The notes below the pieces were generated by a model. That model did no database searches. It was not told the DNA's origin and was given only the letters and a program-made list of their open reading frames with translations. The position numbers and the translations under genes are program-made. Positions 1 through 9,091 of a stretch of 64,000 nt of DNA are shown in pieces. The stretch's first letter is position 1. The number at the start of each line of letters is the position of its first letter. The DNA is from Fibrobacter succinogenes (lineage in GTDB: Bacteria; Fibrobacterota; Fibrobacteria; Fibrobacterales; Fibrobacteraceae): the NCBI GenBank assembly GCA_902779055.1, contig CACZAD010000005.1, positions 1 to 64,000 of the forward strand. The letters run 5' to 3'.

Positions 1-2202
1 CCGGATGACCGCATCATGCGCTTTGACGCTCACTCCAACTTCTGGGAAATGGGCGACACCGGTCCGTGCGGCCCCTGCTCCGAAATCCATTACGACCGCG
101 GCGACCTCGCTACGCAGGCCGAAACGTTCAAGGACCCGATCAAGGGCGTGAACGGCGAAAACGACCGCTACATCGAAATCTGGAACAATGTGTTCATGCA
201 GTACGAACGCGTGAGCGACGGCTCCTTGATTCCGCTGAAGGCAAAGAACGTCGATACCGGTATGGGCTTCGAACGTATCTGCGCTATTCTCCAGGGCAAG
301 ACCAGCAACTACGACACCGACGTGTTCACCCCGATTATCTCGAAGATTGCTGAACTCTCCGGCGTTCCGTACAACGATGGCGAAGCCGGCACCCCGCACC
401 GCGTGATTGCCGACCACATCCGCGCTATTTCGTTTGCTATTGCCGATGGCGCTCTCCCGTCTAACGAAGGCCGTGGCTACGTTCTCCGCCGCATCTTGCG
501 CCGTGCTAGCCGCTTTGCTCGCCTCCTCGGCCAGAAGGAAGCCTTTATCTACAAGCTCGTCCAGGTGCTCGCCGATACGATGGGCGAAGCCTTCCCGGAA
601 ATCCGCGAACGCAAGGAATTTGTCGCTTCCGTGATCAAGAGCGAAGAAGAAAGCTTTATCCGTACACTCGACGCCGGCCTCGAACGCTTTGCAGGCATTG
701 TCGCTGAACTCGGTGACGCAAAGACTGTTCCGGGTGACAAGGTGTTCCTCCTTTACGATACCTACGGATTCCCGCCGGACCTCACTGGCATCCTCGCCGA
801 AGAAAAGGGCCTTTCGATTGACGAAAAGGGCTACGAAAAGTGCATGGAAGAACAGAAGGCCCGCGCCCGCGCCAACATGAAGCAGGGCATCAACACGATG
901 GGCACCGAAGGCTGGACGCAGTACAGCGAAGCTAGCACAAAGTTTGTCGGTTATGAACTCTCCGCTTGCGAAACGAAGGTTGTCCGCTGGCGCGAAGACA
1001 AGGGTGTCCTCTCCATCGCTCTCGAAACCTCTCCGTTCTATGCCGAAATGGGTGGCCAGGTTGGCGACAAGGGAACGCTCGTTTCCGCTGACCTCGAAAT
1101 CCAGGTGTTCGACACCGTGAAGGTGAACGACACGGCTCTCTGCCGCGGTAAGGTGGTGAAGGGTACCGCTAACGAAGAAACGATGGGCGCCTTGTTCATC
1201 GCTACCGTCGATAACGAACGCCGTAACGACATCCGCAAGAACCACTCCGCAACGCACTTGCTCCAGGCCGCTCTTCGCCAGGTGCTCGGCACTCACGTAC
1301 AGCAGCAGGGTAGCTTCGTTTCGAACGAACTCCTCCGCTTTGACTTCAGCCACTTCAGCGCTATGACCGCCGAAGAAATCCAGAAGGTCGAAGACATCGT
1401 GAACGCCAAGGTGATGGAATGCCTCCCGGTCAATACCGAAGTGATGGGCGTGGACGAAGCCAAGGCCAGCGGTGCTATGGCTCTGTTCGGCGAAAAGTAT
1501 GGCGACGAAGTCCGCGTCGTGAAGATGGGTGCTTGCAACGAAGAATTCTCCAAGGAACTCTGCGGTGGCTTGCATGTGCAGAACACCGGTAACATCGGTC
1601 TCGTGAAGATTATCTCTGAATCCAGCGTGTCCGCTGGCGTGCGCCGTATCGAAGCTGTCTCTGGCCGTGGCGCCTTGAGCCTCCTCCGTGCCGGTACGCA
1701 GATCCTCAACGCTCTCCGCGAACAGCTCCGCTGCAAGGATGCCGAAGTCCTCGACCGCATCCAGCAGACGTTTGCCAAGACGCAGAACCTCGAAAAGAGC
1801 CTCCAGTCCGTGAAGCTCGAACTTGCAACGCTTGCTGCTGCCGAAATCTTGAACGGTGGCCTCAACGTTGCTGGCGTGAACCTCTACGTGCGCGAACTTT
1901 CCTTGCCGGACGAAAAGTACAAGAACTTGCTCGACGGCATTCAGAACAAGCTTGCTACCGACTCTGTCGCCGTGATTGCGAACAAGGACAACGGCAGCGG
2001 AAGCATCGCCGTGATGGTTGGCAAGGATGTTCAGGCTAAGGGCATCAAGGCTGGCGACATGGTGAAGGATCTCGCCAAGGCTTGCAACGGTAAGGGCGGT
2101 GGCCGTCCGGACCGCGCTCAGGCTGGTACTCGCGAACCGGAAAAGATTGCCGAAGCTATCGCTAACGCCAACAACTGGATTAGAGCAAAGCTCGGTGCAT
2201 AA
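1..2202 (+). CDS. alaS: Alanyl-tRNA synthetase, 5' end missing
   Basis: Charges tRNA-Ala with alanine in the cytoplasm. The frame is open from base 1 and enters inside the catalytic domain (FWEMGDTGPCGPCSE, a class II AlaRS signature), so roughly the first 150 residues lie upstream of the window. In order follow the rest of the aminoacylation domain, the tRNA-recognition region (GRGYVLRRILRRA), the editing domain with its zinc-site motifs HSATH and CGGLH, and the C-Ala oligomerisation domain ending in GGGRPDRAQAG. About 733 residues are visible out of the usual 870-880. A hairpin repeat and an intrinsic terminator follow directly. Identification is very secure; only the true start is unseen. 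Confidence 0.97.
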   Translation, partial: PDDRIMRFDAHSNFWEMGDTGPCGPCSEIHYDRGDLATQAETFKDPIKGVNGENDRYIEIWNNVFMQYERVSDGSLIPLKAKNVDTGMGFERICAILQGKTSNYDTDVFTPIISKIAELSGVPYNDGEAGTPHRVIADHIRAISFAIADGALPSNEGRGYVLRRILRRASRFARLLGQKEAFIYKLVQVLADTMGEAFPEIRERKEFVASVIKSEEESFIRTLDAGLERFAGIVAELGDAKTVPGDKVFLLYDTYGFPPDLTGILAEEKGLSIDEKGYEKCMEEQKARARANMKQGINTMGTEGWTQYSEASTKFVGYELSACETKVVRWREDKGVLSIALETSPFYAEMGGQVGDKGTLVSADLEIQVFDTVKVNDTALCRGKVVKGTANEETMGALFIATVDNERRNDIRKNHSATHLLQAALRQVLGTHVQQQGSFVSNELLRFDFSHFSAMTAEEIQKVEDIVNAKVMECLPVNTEVMGVDEAKASGAMALFGEKYGDEVRVVKMGACNEEFSKELCGGLHVQNTGNIGLVKIISESSVSAGVRRIEAVSGRGALSLLRAGTQILNALREQLRCKDAEVLDRIQQTFAKTQNLEKSLQSVKLELATLAAAEILNGGLNVAGVNLYVRELSLPDEKYKNLLDGIQNKLATDSVAVIANKDNGSGSIAVMVGKDVQAKGIKAGDMVKDLAKACNGKGGGRPDRAQAGTREPEKIAEAIANANNWIRAKLGA

Positions 2203-2206
2203 TGAT

Positions 2207-2233
2207 GTCATTCCGGCCCCTGTGCCGGAATCA
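2207..2233. repeat. Dispersed hairpin repeat
   Basis: GTCATTCCGGC and GCCGGAATCA form a 7-bp stem just after alaS. It belongs to the GTCATCCCGG-type intergenic hairpins that recur across the window. It could also slow transcription ahead of the next terminator. Confidence 0.7.
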
Positions 2234-2250
2234 CTTTTTCAAAAATTTCA

Positions 2251-2276
2251 AGGCGGCCCTAGGGTCGCCTTTTTTT
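2251..2276 (+). terminator. Intrinsic terminator of alaS
   Basis: AGGCGGCC pairs with GGTCGCCT (one G-T wobble) around a CTAG loop and is followed by a run of seven T. It lies 48 bases after the alaS stop codon. Confidence 0.85.
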
Positions 2277-2350
2277 ACATACTCAAAATAAAAAAATGAT
2301 ATGAAATGTTCCGATTTTATTTATAATTAAAGAAACGGGTGTGGAATGGT

Positions 2351-3508
2351 ATGGAGCCGTTATTTAATCTAGAAAGCATTTATGTTACTAACGTAATCGG
2401 GATTGTCCTGATTGCCGTCATGATTGTGTGCAATTTGTGGCGCTTTGAGACGCGTAGTCGTTCCGACCGGAATTTGCTTTTGATGATGTTCCTTGCTCTT
2501 ACGAGCTGTATTGCCGATCCAATTTCGTATTCGATGAAAGGTGTGCCCGGCCTCGGCCCCAAAATTCTCGTTTATCTGACGAGTACATGGCTTTTTGCGG
2601 CGAATATGCTTGCGAGTTTTTTCTGGGTGCGATTCCTTTCGTTCCATCTGAATGGCGGAATCCCGCACAGGTCCAGAATGGTGCTGGACACGATCGTCGC
2701 TGTGGGCATAATTTTGCTCCTGATCAATCTCTTTACGCCGATTGTATTTTCTATCGACGAGAACAACCTTTATTCGAGAACTAATCTGTACGCCTTCTTT
2801 TTGGTGGTGGACTACTTGTTTGTCGTCTATAGCATTGTTGTGTATTGTAAGGCTCGTGCGAAAGGCGGCATTCTCAAGTTTTTCCCGATTTGGGTTTATA
2901 TTGCGCCGATTCTCGTCGGTGGCGTGGTGCAGTCGCTTTATTACGGCATTTCCGTGATTCCGACGAGTATCGCCGTTTCGATTGCAGGCGTGCTTGCTAG
3001 CCTCCAGAACGAGATGATTTACTATGACCAGCTGACAGGTCTTTTTAACCGTTCCTATTTGAATTACTTGTTGGACAAGTTTGCGGAACGTCCGAAATTG
3101 TGCATTACGGGTATCATGATTGACTTGAATGGGTTCAAGCGAATCAATGATGAATTAGGTCATGCGGTGGGTGATGATGCGTTGGTGATAACGGCCCGAA
3201 TTCTGAAATCGGCTGTGGGCAACGCAGGTATTGCTGTTCGCTATGCGGGCGATGAATTTATTATTTTGTTAAATACGCAAGATGGCGCTGCAATAGAGAA
3301 TTGCCTCGCTCGAATTCGCCATTCTTTTGAAAAATTCAATAAAGAAGAATCCAAGCCTTACAAGCTTTTTGTCTCCATCGGATTCCACAAGTTCGACATA
3401 AAGAACGAAAGTGCGGATGCCTTTATTAACGCCGTTGATGAACGCATGTACGAAGATAAAGAAGCGTTTTATGCGACCCATGCCGGAATGGACCGCCGCA
3501 GACGCTAA
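2351..3508 (+). CDS. Membrane diguanylate cyclase (GGDEF domain)
   Basis: Probably makes cyclic di-GMP from two GTP at the inner membrane. The N-terminal half (residues 1-220) is hydrophobic with about six or seven membrane segments and resembles no sensor I can name. The C-terminal GGDEF domain begins at DQLTGLFNR and carries the signature as RYAGDEF; AGDEF variants are often active in this family. No RxxD product-inhibition site is visible five residues before the signature. The ATG at 2351 has GGA five bases upstream; a GTG at 2339 would add four residues. A TATAAT lies at 2322-2327. Monocistronic by position, with the next gene 60 bases downstream. Confidence 0.88.
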   Translation: MEPLFNLESIYVTNVIGIVLIAVMIVCNLWRFETRSRSDRNLLLMMFLALTSCIADPISYSMKGVPGLGPKILVYLTSTWLFAANMLASFFWVRFLSFHLNGGIPHRSRMVLDTIVAVGIILLLINLFTPIVFSIDENNLYSRTNLYAFFLVVDYLFVVYSIVVYCKARAKGGILKFFPIWVYIAPILVGGVVQSLYYGISVIPTSIAVSIAGVLASLQNEMIYYDQLTGLFNRSYLNYLLDKFAERPKLCITGIMIDLNGFKRINDELGHAVGDDALVITARILKSAVGNAGIAVRYAGDEFIILLNTQDGAAIENCLARIRHSFEKFNKEESKPYKLFVSIGFHKFDIKNESADAFINAVDERMYEDKEAFYATHAGMDRRRR

Positions 3509-3567
3509 TTATTAGATTATATTTAATGATAAGTTAAATATATTGCCTTGAGGGGGCTTAAAATACA

Positions 3568-4341
3568 ATGGAAAAGAAAAAGTTGGTGACGCTTTTGCTG
3601 ATTGTAATCGGCATTCTCATGATTACCTTCTTTGTGAAGGATTGGTATGTCTTTTACCAGTGCGGAGCTGTTGAGCAGTGTTTGGTCGATAACAGCAATT
3701 ACCAGAATATCGCAAAGTTCTTTGTGACAGCGATTATGACGGCTGTTGTGTTCTTTATCGGGGATAATTGCCTGTGTCCTCGCGACCGAAAGTTTTTGCA
3801 GGCGGGCTTTGCGGTTGCCTTGTGCGCCGATTTCTGCCTGAAGATTCTGCACAACTATTCTCATGTACTGGAGTACCGTAGTGATTATACTTTGCTTGGT
3901 ATTTGCTTTTTCATGGTAACGCAGGCTATGTTCATTTACCGCCATACGCGTGTGAGCGATAAAGATAACAGCGTTCCGAAAATTATTTGCATCCCGTTTG
4001 CGGTGATGTTCTTGGCGAATGCGCTCCACCTGTTCCGCATTTTTGAAGGCCCGACGGTTCCGATTATTGCGACTTACGCAGCGTTCTTGATTTGCTCGCT
4101 TGTGGTGGCTTGCCAGGTGCCAAAGAAGGGCTACTACTTCCCGGCGAAGAACGCAAGGAACATCAAGCGTGGCATGATTCTCTTTTTCTGCTGCGATGTT
4201 TGCGTTGGCATTTCGCTTGCGACAGGTGATGACCATAGTGTCCAGGAAATCGTGGCAACCGTTGCAAATAATTTCGTCTGGTACTTCTATACGCCGGCGC
4301 TCATTCTTTTGGGCTTGAGCGGCTATAAGCGCAAGTCCTGA
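3568..4341 (+). CDS. Multipass membrane protein, YhhN/lysoplasmalogenase-like
   Basis: A 257-residue protein with about eight hydrophobic segments and almost no soluble part. The order of features (a lysine-containing helix NIAKFF, a first GD motif in FIGDNCL, a middle helix LLGICFFMVTQAMFIYR, a late CCDVCVGI helix and a final YFYTPALILLGLSG) resembles the YhhN family, whose characterised members hydrolyse the vinyl-ether bond of lysoplasmalogens. The match is by pattern only and the family is diverse, so the activity is tentative. A GAGGGGG ribosome-binding site lies about 11 bases before the ATG. The helicase follows almost directly but seems to have its own promoter. Confidence 0.6.
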   Translation: MEKKKLVTLLLIVIGILMITFFVKDWYVFYQCGAVEQCLVDNSNYQNIAKFFVTAIMTAVVFFIGDNCLCPRDRKFLQAGFAVALCADFCLKILHNYSHVLEYRSDYTLLGICFFMVTQAMFIYRHTRVSDKDNSVPKIICIPFAVMFLANALHLFRIFEGPTVPIIATYAAFLICSLVVACQVPKKGYYFPAKNARNIKRGMILFFCCDVCVGISLATGDDHSVQEIVATVANNFVWYFYTPALILLGLSGYKRKS

Positions 4342-4353
4342 TAGTGAATTTTC

Positions 4354-4361
4354 TATCTTTG
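4354..4361 (+). promoter_or_regulatory. TAnnTTTG-type promoter box before the helicase
   Basis: TATCTTTG ends six bases before the ATG at 4368, with no Shine-Dalgarno sequence between them. By analogy with Bacteroidetes -7 boxes this would give a leaderless or nearly leaderless transcript. This is inference from position. Confidence 0.4.
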
Positions 4362-4367
4362 CACGGT

Positions 4368-5849
4368 ATGAAATTTGAAGAACTTCCTTTGGCAAATCCG
4401 TTGCAGCGAGCCGTTCGCGCAGTAGGTTACGAAACTCCGACCCCGATTCAAGAACGATCTATCCCGAGCCTTCTCAAAGGCAAGGACCTCTTGGGCATTG
4501 CGCAGACGGGAACTGGAAAGACGGCCGCTTTTGCGCTTCCGATTTTGCAGCGCCTGCTCGATTCCGGGAAGTTCCGTTCTCCAAAGACCTGTCGTGCATT
4601 GATTCTTTTGCCGACTCGTGAACTTGCGATACAGGTGGAAGATTGCTTCAAGGCTTATGCACAGTTTACGGCAATTTCGACGACTTGCATTTTTGGCGGT
4701 GTGGGTGACGGTCCGCAAAAGCGCAACTTGATTCGCGGTGTCGATGTGCTCGTGGCGACTCCGGGGCGCCTGCTCGATTTGATTGGGCAGAAGGCTGTTT
4801 CGCTGAAAAAGTTGGAATTCTTTGTGCTCGACGAAGCGGACCGCATGCTTGATATGGGCTTTATCCATGATATCCGCAAGGTCGTGGCGATGCTCCCGCA
4901 AAATCGACAGAATTTGTTCTTCAGCGCGACGATGCCGGATGAAATCTTGAAACTCGCTTCGACGATTTTGCGCCCGAATCCGGTGCAGGCCGAAGTTGCT
5001 CCGCAGAGTACTCCGATTGAACGCATCCGTCAGGAACTGTATCGCATTGACAAGCGCCGCAAGGGAGCTTTGCTCAAGGAACTTTTGGCAGAACATCCTG
5101 AAATGAAAAAGGTGCTTGTGTTCTGCCGCACCAAGCACGGTGCAGATAAAATTGTGCGCGTTCTCGAAAAGGCTGGCATCAAGTGTGCCGCCATTCACGG
5201 AAACAAGAGCCAGAACCGCCGTCAGGAAGCGCTTGGAAACTTCAAGTGCGAACAAATTCGAGTGCTTGTCGCAACAGATATTGCCGCCCGCGGCATTGAC
5301 GTGGACGATGTGAGCCATGTGTTCAATTACGACTTGCCGAATGAACATGAAACGTTCGTGCATCGCATTGGCCGTACGGCCCGCGCAGGCAAGGAAGGTG
5401 TCGCCATCTCGTTCTGCTCTCCGGACGAAGAATCGGATTTGCGCGGTATCGAAAAGCTGACCCGCGTGAAGATTCCGGAAGGCGACCAGAGCATATATGA
5501 AAAGTTGCCGCCTCCGCAAAAGGAAACCGCCGAAAGTTTGATGCGCAATTCTCGTGGCCGTATGTCCCGCGAAGAAGCTCAGGCCCGTGCTGCTGAAACT
5601 CGCAACAACCGTGGCAAGCACAAGGGAAAAAACGGAAAGCAGAATTCTGGCAATACGCCGGCGGAAGGGACTGCGCAAAACGCGAATGCGCAAAGTGCGC
5701 ACGCAGAAAGCGCTAAGGTGCGTACGGGCGAATCTCCGCACATCAATACGCCGAATCCGTCGCAAACGTCGAATGGCGAACGCCGCCACCGTCGCAATCG
5801 CCCCGGTTCCCGTGCCCGCCGCCGCATGCGCGAATCCCAACAAAATTAA
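4368..5849 (+). CDS. DEAD-box RNA helicase, RhlE-like
   Basis: ATP-dependent RNA helicase, probably acting in ribosome assembly, RNA decay or cold adaptation. All core motifs are intact: Q motif PTPIQ, motif I AQTGTGKT, Ia PTRELA, II DEAD, III SAT, V ATDIAARGIDV and VI HRIGRTARAG. The core ends near residue 385, and about 100 residues of low-complexity, strongly basic tail follow, ending in RRHRRNRPGSRARRRMR; such tails usually bind RNA. The ATG at 4368 fits the RhlE start (MKFEELPLANPL). A GTG at 4344 would add eight residues but would sit upstream of the promoter-like box. Confidence 0.93.
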   Translation: MKFEELPLANPLQRAVRAVGYETPTPIQERSIPSLLKGKDLLGIAQTGTGKTAAFALPILQRLLDSGKFRSPKTCRALILLPTRELAIQVEDCFKAYAQFTAISTTCIFGGVGDGPQKRNLIRGVDVLVATPGRLLDLIGQKAVSLKKLEFFVLDEADRMLDMGFIHDIRKVVAMLPQNRQNLFFSATMPDEILKLASTILRPNPVQAEVAPQSTPIERIRQELYRIDKRRKGALLKELLAEHPEMKKVLVFCRTKHGADKIVRVLEKAGIKCAAIHGNKSQNRRQEALGNFKCEQIRVLVATDIAARGIDVDDVSHVFNYDLPNEHETFVHRIGRTARAGKEGVAISFCSPDEESDLRGIEKLTRVKIPEGDQSIYEKLPPPQKETAESLMRNSRGRMSREEAQARAAETRNNRGKHKGKNGKQNSGNTPAEGTAQNANAQSAHAESAKVRTGESPHINTPNPSQTSNGERRHRRNRPGSRARRRMRESQQN

Positions 5850-5855
5850 GCTGTC

Positions 5856-5934
5856 CCCCATACAGTCACCCCGCACATGTTGTCTTTGACCACTTGCGCT
5901 TTAGCGCTTACGTGGTCATGATCCGCGTATGGGG
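5856..5934. repeat. Large nested inverted repeat after the helicase
   Basis: CCCCATAC (5856-5863) pairs with GTATGGGG (5927-5934), and an inner arm around TGACCAC pairs with GTGGTCA. The structure follows the helicase stop and probably helps end transcription, though no clear T-tract follows. Confidence 0.5.
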
Positions 5935-5953
5935 AGGGCATCTCCCTTTACAG

Positions 5954-5981
5954 TGTCATCCCGGCCTTGTGCCGGGATCAC
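5954..5981. repeat. Dispersed hairpin repeat
   Basis: GTCATCCCGGC and GCCGGGATCA form an 8-bp stem around a CTTGT loop. This is the commonest form of the intergenic hairpin repeat in this window. Confidence 0.75.
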
Positions 5982-6018
5982 CATTCCCTATTGAAATAAA
6001 AAATCTACAATACATTTG

Positions 6019-6133
6019 TATTGTGAAAAATGTCTAAAATTTCATATCATTTTCTAAAATCTTTAAAAATTTTATAAAAATCAATATTTTGTGTTGTGAA
6101 TCTATTGCAATTTTAAAAATTAAGTTGTATATT
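6019..6133 (+). promoter_or_regulatory. Promoter region of cassette 1
   Basis: TTGCAA (6105-6110) and TATATT (6128-6133) are separated by exactly 17 bases and sit in an AT-rich stretch. TATTGTGAAAA at 6019-6029 lies 109 bases upstream of the -10 box. The same 11-mer occurs 107 and 108 bases before the -10 boxes of cassettes 2 and 3, which makes it a candidate operator or activator site, or a remnant of shared ancestry. Confidence 0.75.
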
Positions 6134-6143
6134 TGATTTCAAG

Positions 6144-6211
6144 AACGGAACGGACAAAAGAGCCGCAATTCGTTTGCTTTCGGACCCTTAAAGTTTTTAG
6201 GGATCACCGTT
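6144..6211 (+). promoter_or_regulatory. Leader hairpin of cassette 1
   Basis: AACGG near the 5' end of the leader can pair with CCGTT at 6207-6211, directly against the AGGAGG ribosome-binding site. An inner hairpin forms from CCCT and AGGG. Cassettes 2 and 3 have a stem at the same place made from different bases. Confidence 0.45.
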
Positions 6212-6221
6212 AGGAGGAAAA

Positions 6222-7039
6222 ATGAAAGAAATACTAGAATATACGAGCTATCGCCAGTATATTGCGGACTACTACGCCGATAAAAAGGCAAGTTCTGCGT
6301 TTACCTGGCAGACGTTCGCTACCGAAGCTGGTTTTTCTTCGCGCGTTTATCTAAAATACGTGAGCGAAGGCCGCTTTAACTTGAGTGATTCAGCGACAAC
6401 ACGCGTGGCAGATGCTATGCGCTTGGTCGATTACGAACGCGAATATTTCACCGAAATGGTCAAGTTCGACCAGCCGAAAAAAGGGCTGCTTTCAGCAAGA
6501 TGCTTGCGATTGCGGACTCCCACAAGGCTAAAATCCTGGAAGGCGATGCGTTCCGCTTTTTCGAAAGCTGGAAAAATCCGGTCATCCGCGAACTTGCTCC
6601 GTCTATGCCGGGCGCAAAGCCGCTTGCGCTTGCACACGTTTGCCGTCCGGAAATCACCGCCGCCGAAGTCAGCGATGTGCTGAACTTTTTGGTCAAGGGC
6701 GGCTTCCTTGAAAAAAATGACGAAGGCAATTACGTACAAACTGATAAATCCTTGACGACGGGACCTATGGGTGTGACGCCGGTCGCTGTCCGCACGATGC
6801 ACCGCCAAATGGGCGAACTCGCGCTTGAAGCAATCGAGGGTGTGGCTCAGGATAAACGAAATTTCTCCGGTGTCACGTTTGGCATCACGAAAGACGGCTA
6901 CGATGAAATCGTGCAAGAAATCGCCGATTGCCGTAAAAGGGTTATCGCCATTGCCCGGAAAAATGCCGCAACAGACGAAGTCTATCGTCTGAATATGCAA
7001 CTTTTCCCGCTGACACAGAAACAAGATTTGAAAAAATAA
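6222..7039 (+). pseudogene. TIGR02147-family regulator, frameshifted (cassette 1)
   Basis: Belongs to the second-largest Fibrobacter paralogous family; the N-terminal part (FATEAGFSSRVYLKYVSEGRFNLS) looks like a helix-turn-helix, so a transcription regulator is likely. The frame starting at 6222 is lost after MVKFDQPKK and resumes one frame back (MLAIADSHKAKILEG, in frame from 6500). Against the intact copy at 10530, 13 bases are missing between what were probably two CCGAAAAA repeats, leaving a run of six A (6477-6482). A -1 slip on that run would restore the protein with exactly four residues (NDTE) deleted. It is either a pseudogene or a gene decoded by slippage. The lipoprotein gene follows 14 bases later. 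Confidence 0.85.
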
Positions 7040-7053
7040 ACGAGGAGGAATGT

Positions 7054-9021
7054 ATGAATTACTCAAAATTTAGTGGACAATTTGTCTGCAAAATGGCGAT
7101 GCTGCTCGCCTTTGTGTTCGCAGCGTGCTCGGAAAATAATGCTCCTGTTGCCGGTGGAACCGTCGAAGAAACGGGCGTTTATGCCTTGTCGGGCCGCGTG
7201 GGCAACGTGTATCCCAAGTTGCTTGCGAAGGTAACTGACGGCTCGGCAAATGTCCAAAATGACGAAAATTCCCTGTATGCTGCAAAAGGAACGGTCGTGA
7301 CTATTTACGAACTGGATTCGTCATCTCTTGCGGCCACAGGTCGTATGTTTGTGGATACGATTGATAATGATGAGGGAACGTTTGCGTTCGATAATCTTTC
7401 TTTGAATAGTCCGTATGTGTTGATAGAAACGCTTGATTCTTGCATTACCCGCAATTGTGTTGAACGTGGTGCGGTAAGCTATCTGTCTGATGTTCCGCTA
7501 CGTTTTAAAGCTGATGGGGAGGCTTATGTGGATAGCTCAAAGAAATATCCTGTTGTCTTGAATGCTATCGTTGATTTGAAAAAGCATAAGAAAATAAGCG
7601 TCAATATGTTGTCCGATAGAAAAGTTCGGCTTGTGCAAGCGTATTTTGCCGAAGGAATGTCATTTGCAGAGGCCAGCAAAAAGGCTGAACGGGACGTCCT
7701 TGAAAATATAGGCGTTTACGAAAATCTGGGGAACTTTGAAGACTTGGAAAATGAAAACGAAGAATTGAATTATGCAAGGGCTTTGTACCTGCAGCTTTCT
7801 GAAATGGACAATTGGTCGCCTTTAATTGATGAAACAGAAAAGCTACAATACTTTGTAGATGACTTTGCTTGGGTGTACGAAAATGTGTATAACATACCGT
7901 CGTCTGTGTTTGATGCAATGAGCGAAACTGAAAAGCAGTATTATCTGAATACGAAAAAATTGTTTGGTTATGAACTCGGCTATTTGGCTTATAAGGCTGG
8001 CTTGGGACAATGTACTGAAACTCGAGAAGATGAATTGGTCTTGATCTCGATTCCGGAAATCGAAAATATTCCCGTGTCTACTGTTGTTTGCCGCGCAGGA
8101 AAGTGGGGTCTTGATTCCAAAAAAGTTGAATATGTAAAAGGTTCTATGGTGGATAATCGCGATGGGAAAACGTACAAGACTGTTACCTATAATTGGGGAA
8201 ATGTCACGCAAACATGGATGGCCGAAAACCTGAATTTTGCAGATACGGTTTCTGCGAATGTTGATAGCGCCTTGAAGGCTAATTTGTTAGGAAAAACTAG
8301 GTGCTGGGAATATGATCCGTCTTGTGAACTGTTCGGTCGTTATTACGATTGGGCTGCGGCTATGAACGTTGATGAGGCTTCTGTTGAATTGAAATCTGTT
8401 GTATCTCGTACCGTGTATGATGCGGTACATCATTCGAGGACGTCCTATTCCGATACCGTGGTTGTAGAAGAACGGTGCCGAAAAGCCAAGTTGATTGTAA
8501 ACGTTGAGGATGGTGAGGAGAATGGGGTCGAGTATTGCTCTTTGTGGTCGGTCTCGCATGAGTGCTTGTCTGTGGATACGTCTGAAACGTTGTTTGGTTA
8601 TTGTTCCTATATGTACCGAACATGTTACTTGAACCGTTCTAGTGTTATTCGTCAGTCCGAATCTTTGACACATCAAGGCGTTTGCCCTGATGGATGGAGA
8701 ATCCCCAATAAAGAGGATTGGGAGTTGTTGAGCGAAAATATGAAGAGCCGTGGAATATCTTTCGATGATTCTTATGGAAGCGGCTTTGGAGATGTGGAAC
8801 CGAAGGTAACGAAGTCGTATGGCTCTGATGTTTCTAGGACGAGTGTTGTAAAGAAAGGTGGTGAAATGTTTGCTTCGATTCCAGATGATAATGACGACGG
8901 ACTTTTGGCTAGTTTTTCTAATGGAGATCTTTTTATGTCCGGAAAGATTACGTTCGATTTCTTTACTAAAAATCGTCTTCGTCCAAACTATGAATTTGCG
9001 GTCCGCTGCATCAAAAATTAA
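7054..9021 (+). CDS. FISUMP-domain lipoprotein (cassette 1)
   Basis: Secreted, lipid-anchored 655-residue protein. The N-terminus is a lipoprotein signal (LLAFVFAAC, Cys near residue 25), so it is probably exported and acylated. The middle holds a segment shared with its paralogues (YFAEGMSFAEASKKAERDVL). The last third is the FISUMP domain: WMAENLNFAD, CELFGRYYDWAAAMN, GVCPDGWRIPNKEDWELL and the closing FAVRCIKN. The function of the domain is not known; it is typical of Fibrobacter surface proteins. An AGGAGG site precedes the ATG. It is cotranscribed with the frameshifted regulator 14 bases upstream. Confidence 0.9.
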   Translation: MNYSKFSGQFVCKMAMLLAFVFAACSENNAPVAGGTVEETGVYALSGRVGNVYPKLLAKVTDGSANVQNDENSLYAAKGTVVTIYELDSSSLAATGRMFVDTIDNDEGTFAFDNLSLNSPYVLIETLDSCITRNCVERGAVSYLSDVPLRFKADGEAYVDSSKKYPVVLNAIVDLKKHKKISVNMLSDRKVRLVQAYFAEGMSFAEASKKAERDVLENIGVYENLGNFEDLENENEELNYARALYLQLSEMDNWSPLIDETEKLQYFVDDFAWVYENVYNIPSSVFDAMSETEKQYYLNTKKLFGYELGYLAYKAGLGQCTETREDELVLISIPEIENIPVSTVVCRAGKWGLDSKKVEYVKGSMVDNRDGKTYKTVTYNWGNVTQTWMAENLNFADTVSANVDSALKANLLGKTRCWEYDPSCELFGRYYDWAAAMNVDEASVELKSVVSRTVYDAVHHSRTSYSDTVVVEERCRKAKLIVNVEDGEENGVEYCSLWSVSHECLSVDTSETLFGYCSYMYRTCYLNRSSVIRQSESLTHQGVCPDGWRIPNKEDWELLSENMKSRGISFDDSYGSGFGDVEPKVTKSYGSDVSRTSVVKKGGEMFASIPDDNDDGLLASFSNGDLFMSGKITFDFFTKNRLRPNYEFAVRCIKN

Positions 9022-9044
9022 GCGATATGCAATTTTAAAATAAT

Positions 9045-9060
9045 TTGTTAGGAGGAAAAG
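9045..9060 (+). other. Stray ribosome-binding-site copy at the end of cassette 1
   Basis: TTGTTAGGAGGAAAAG repeats the sequence that precedes the regulator start codons of these cassettes (compare 10515-10529), but here a terminator follows instead of a start codon. The same arrangement ends cassettes 2 and 3. Confidence 0.75.
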
Positions 9061-9088
9061 GAAGGCGGGCTCCGGCCCGCCTTCTTTA
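9061..9088 (+). terminator. Terminator of cassette 1
   Basis: GAAGGCGGGC and GCCCGCCTTC form a perfect 10-bp stem around TCCG, followed by a short T run. The same hairpin, with small changes, ends cassettes 2 and 3. Confidence 0.85.
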
Positions 9089-9091
9089 TGC

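Noticed and set aside
4353..5876. A 507-codon open frame on the minus strand opposite the DEAD-box helicase
   Set aside because: The plus strand encodes every helicase motif. The opposite frame is a by-product of codon bias and has no recognisable domain or ribosome-binding site.
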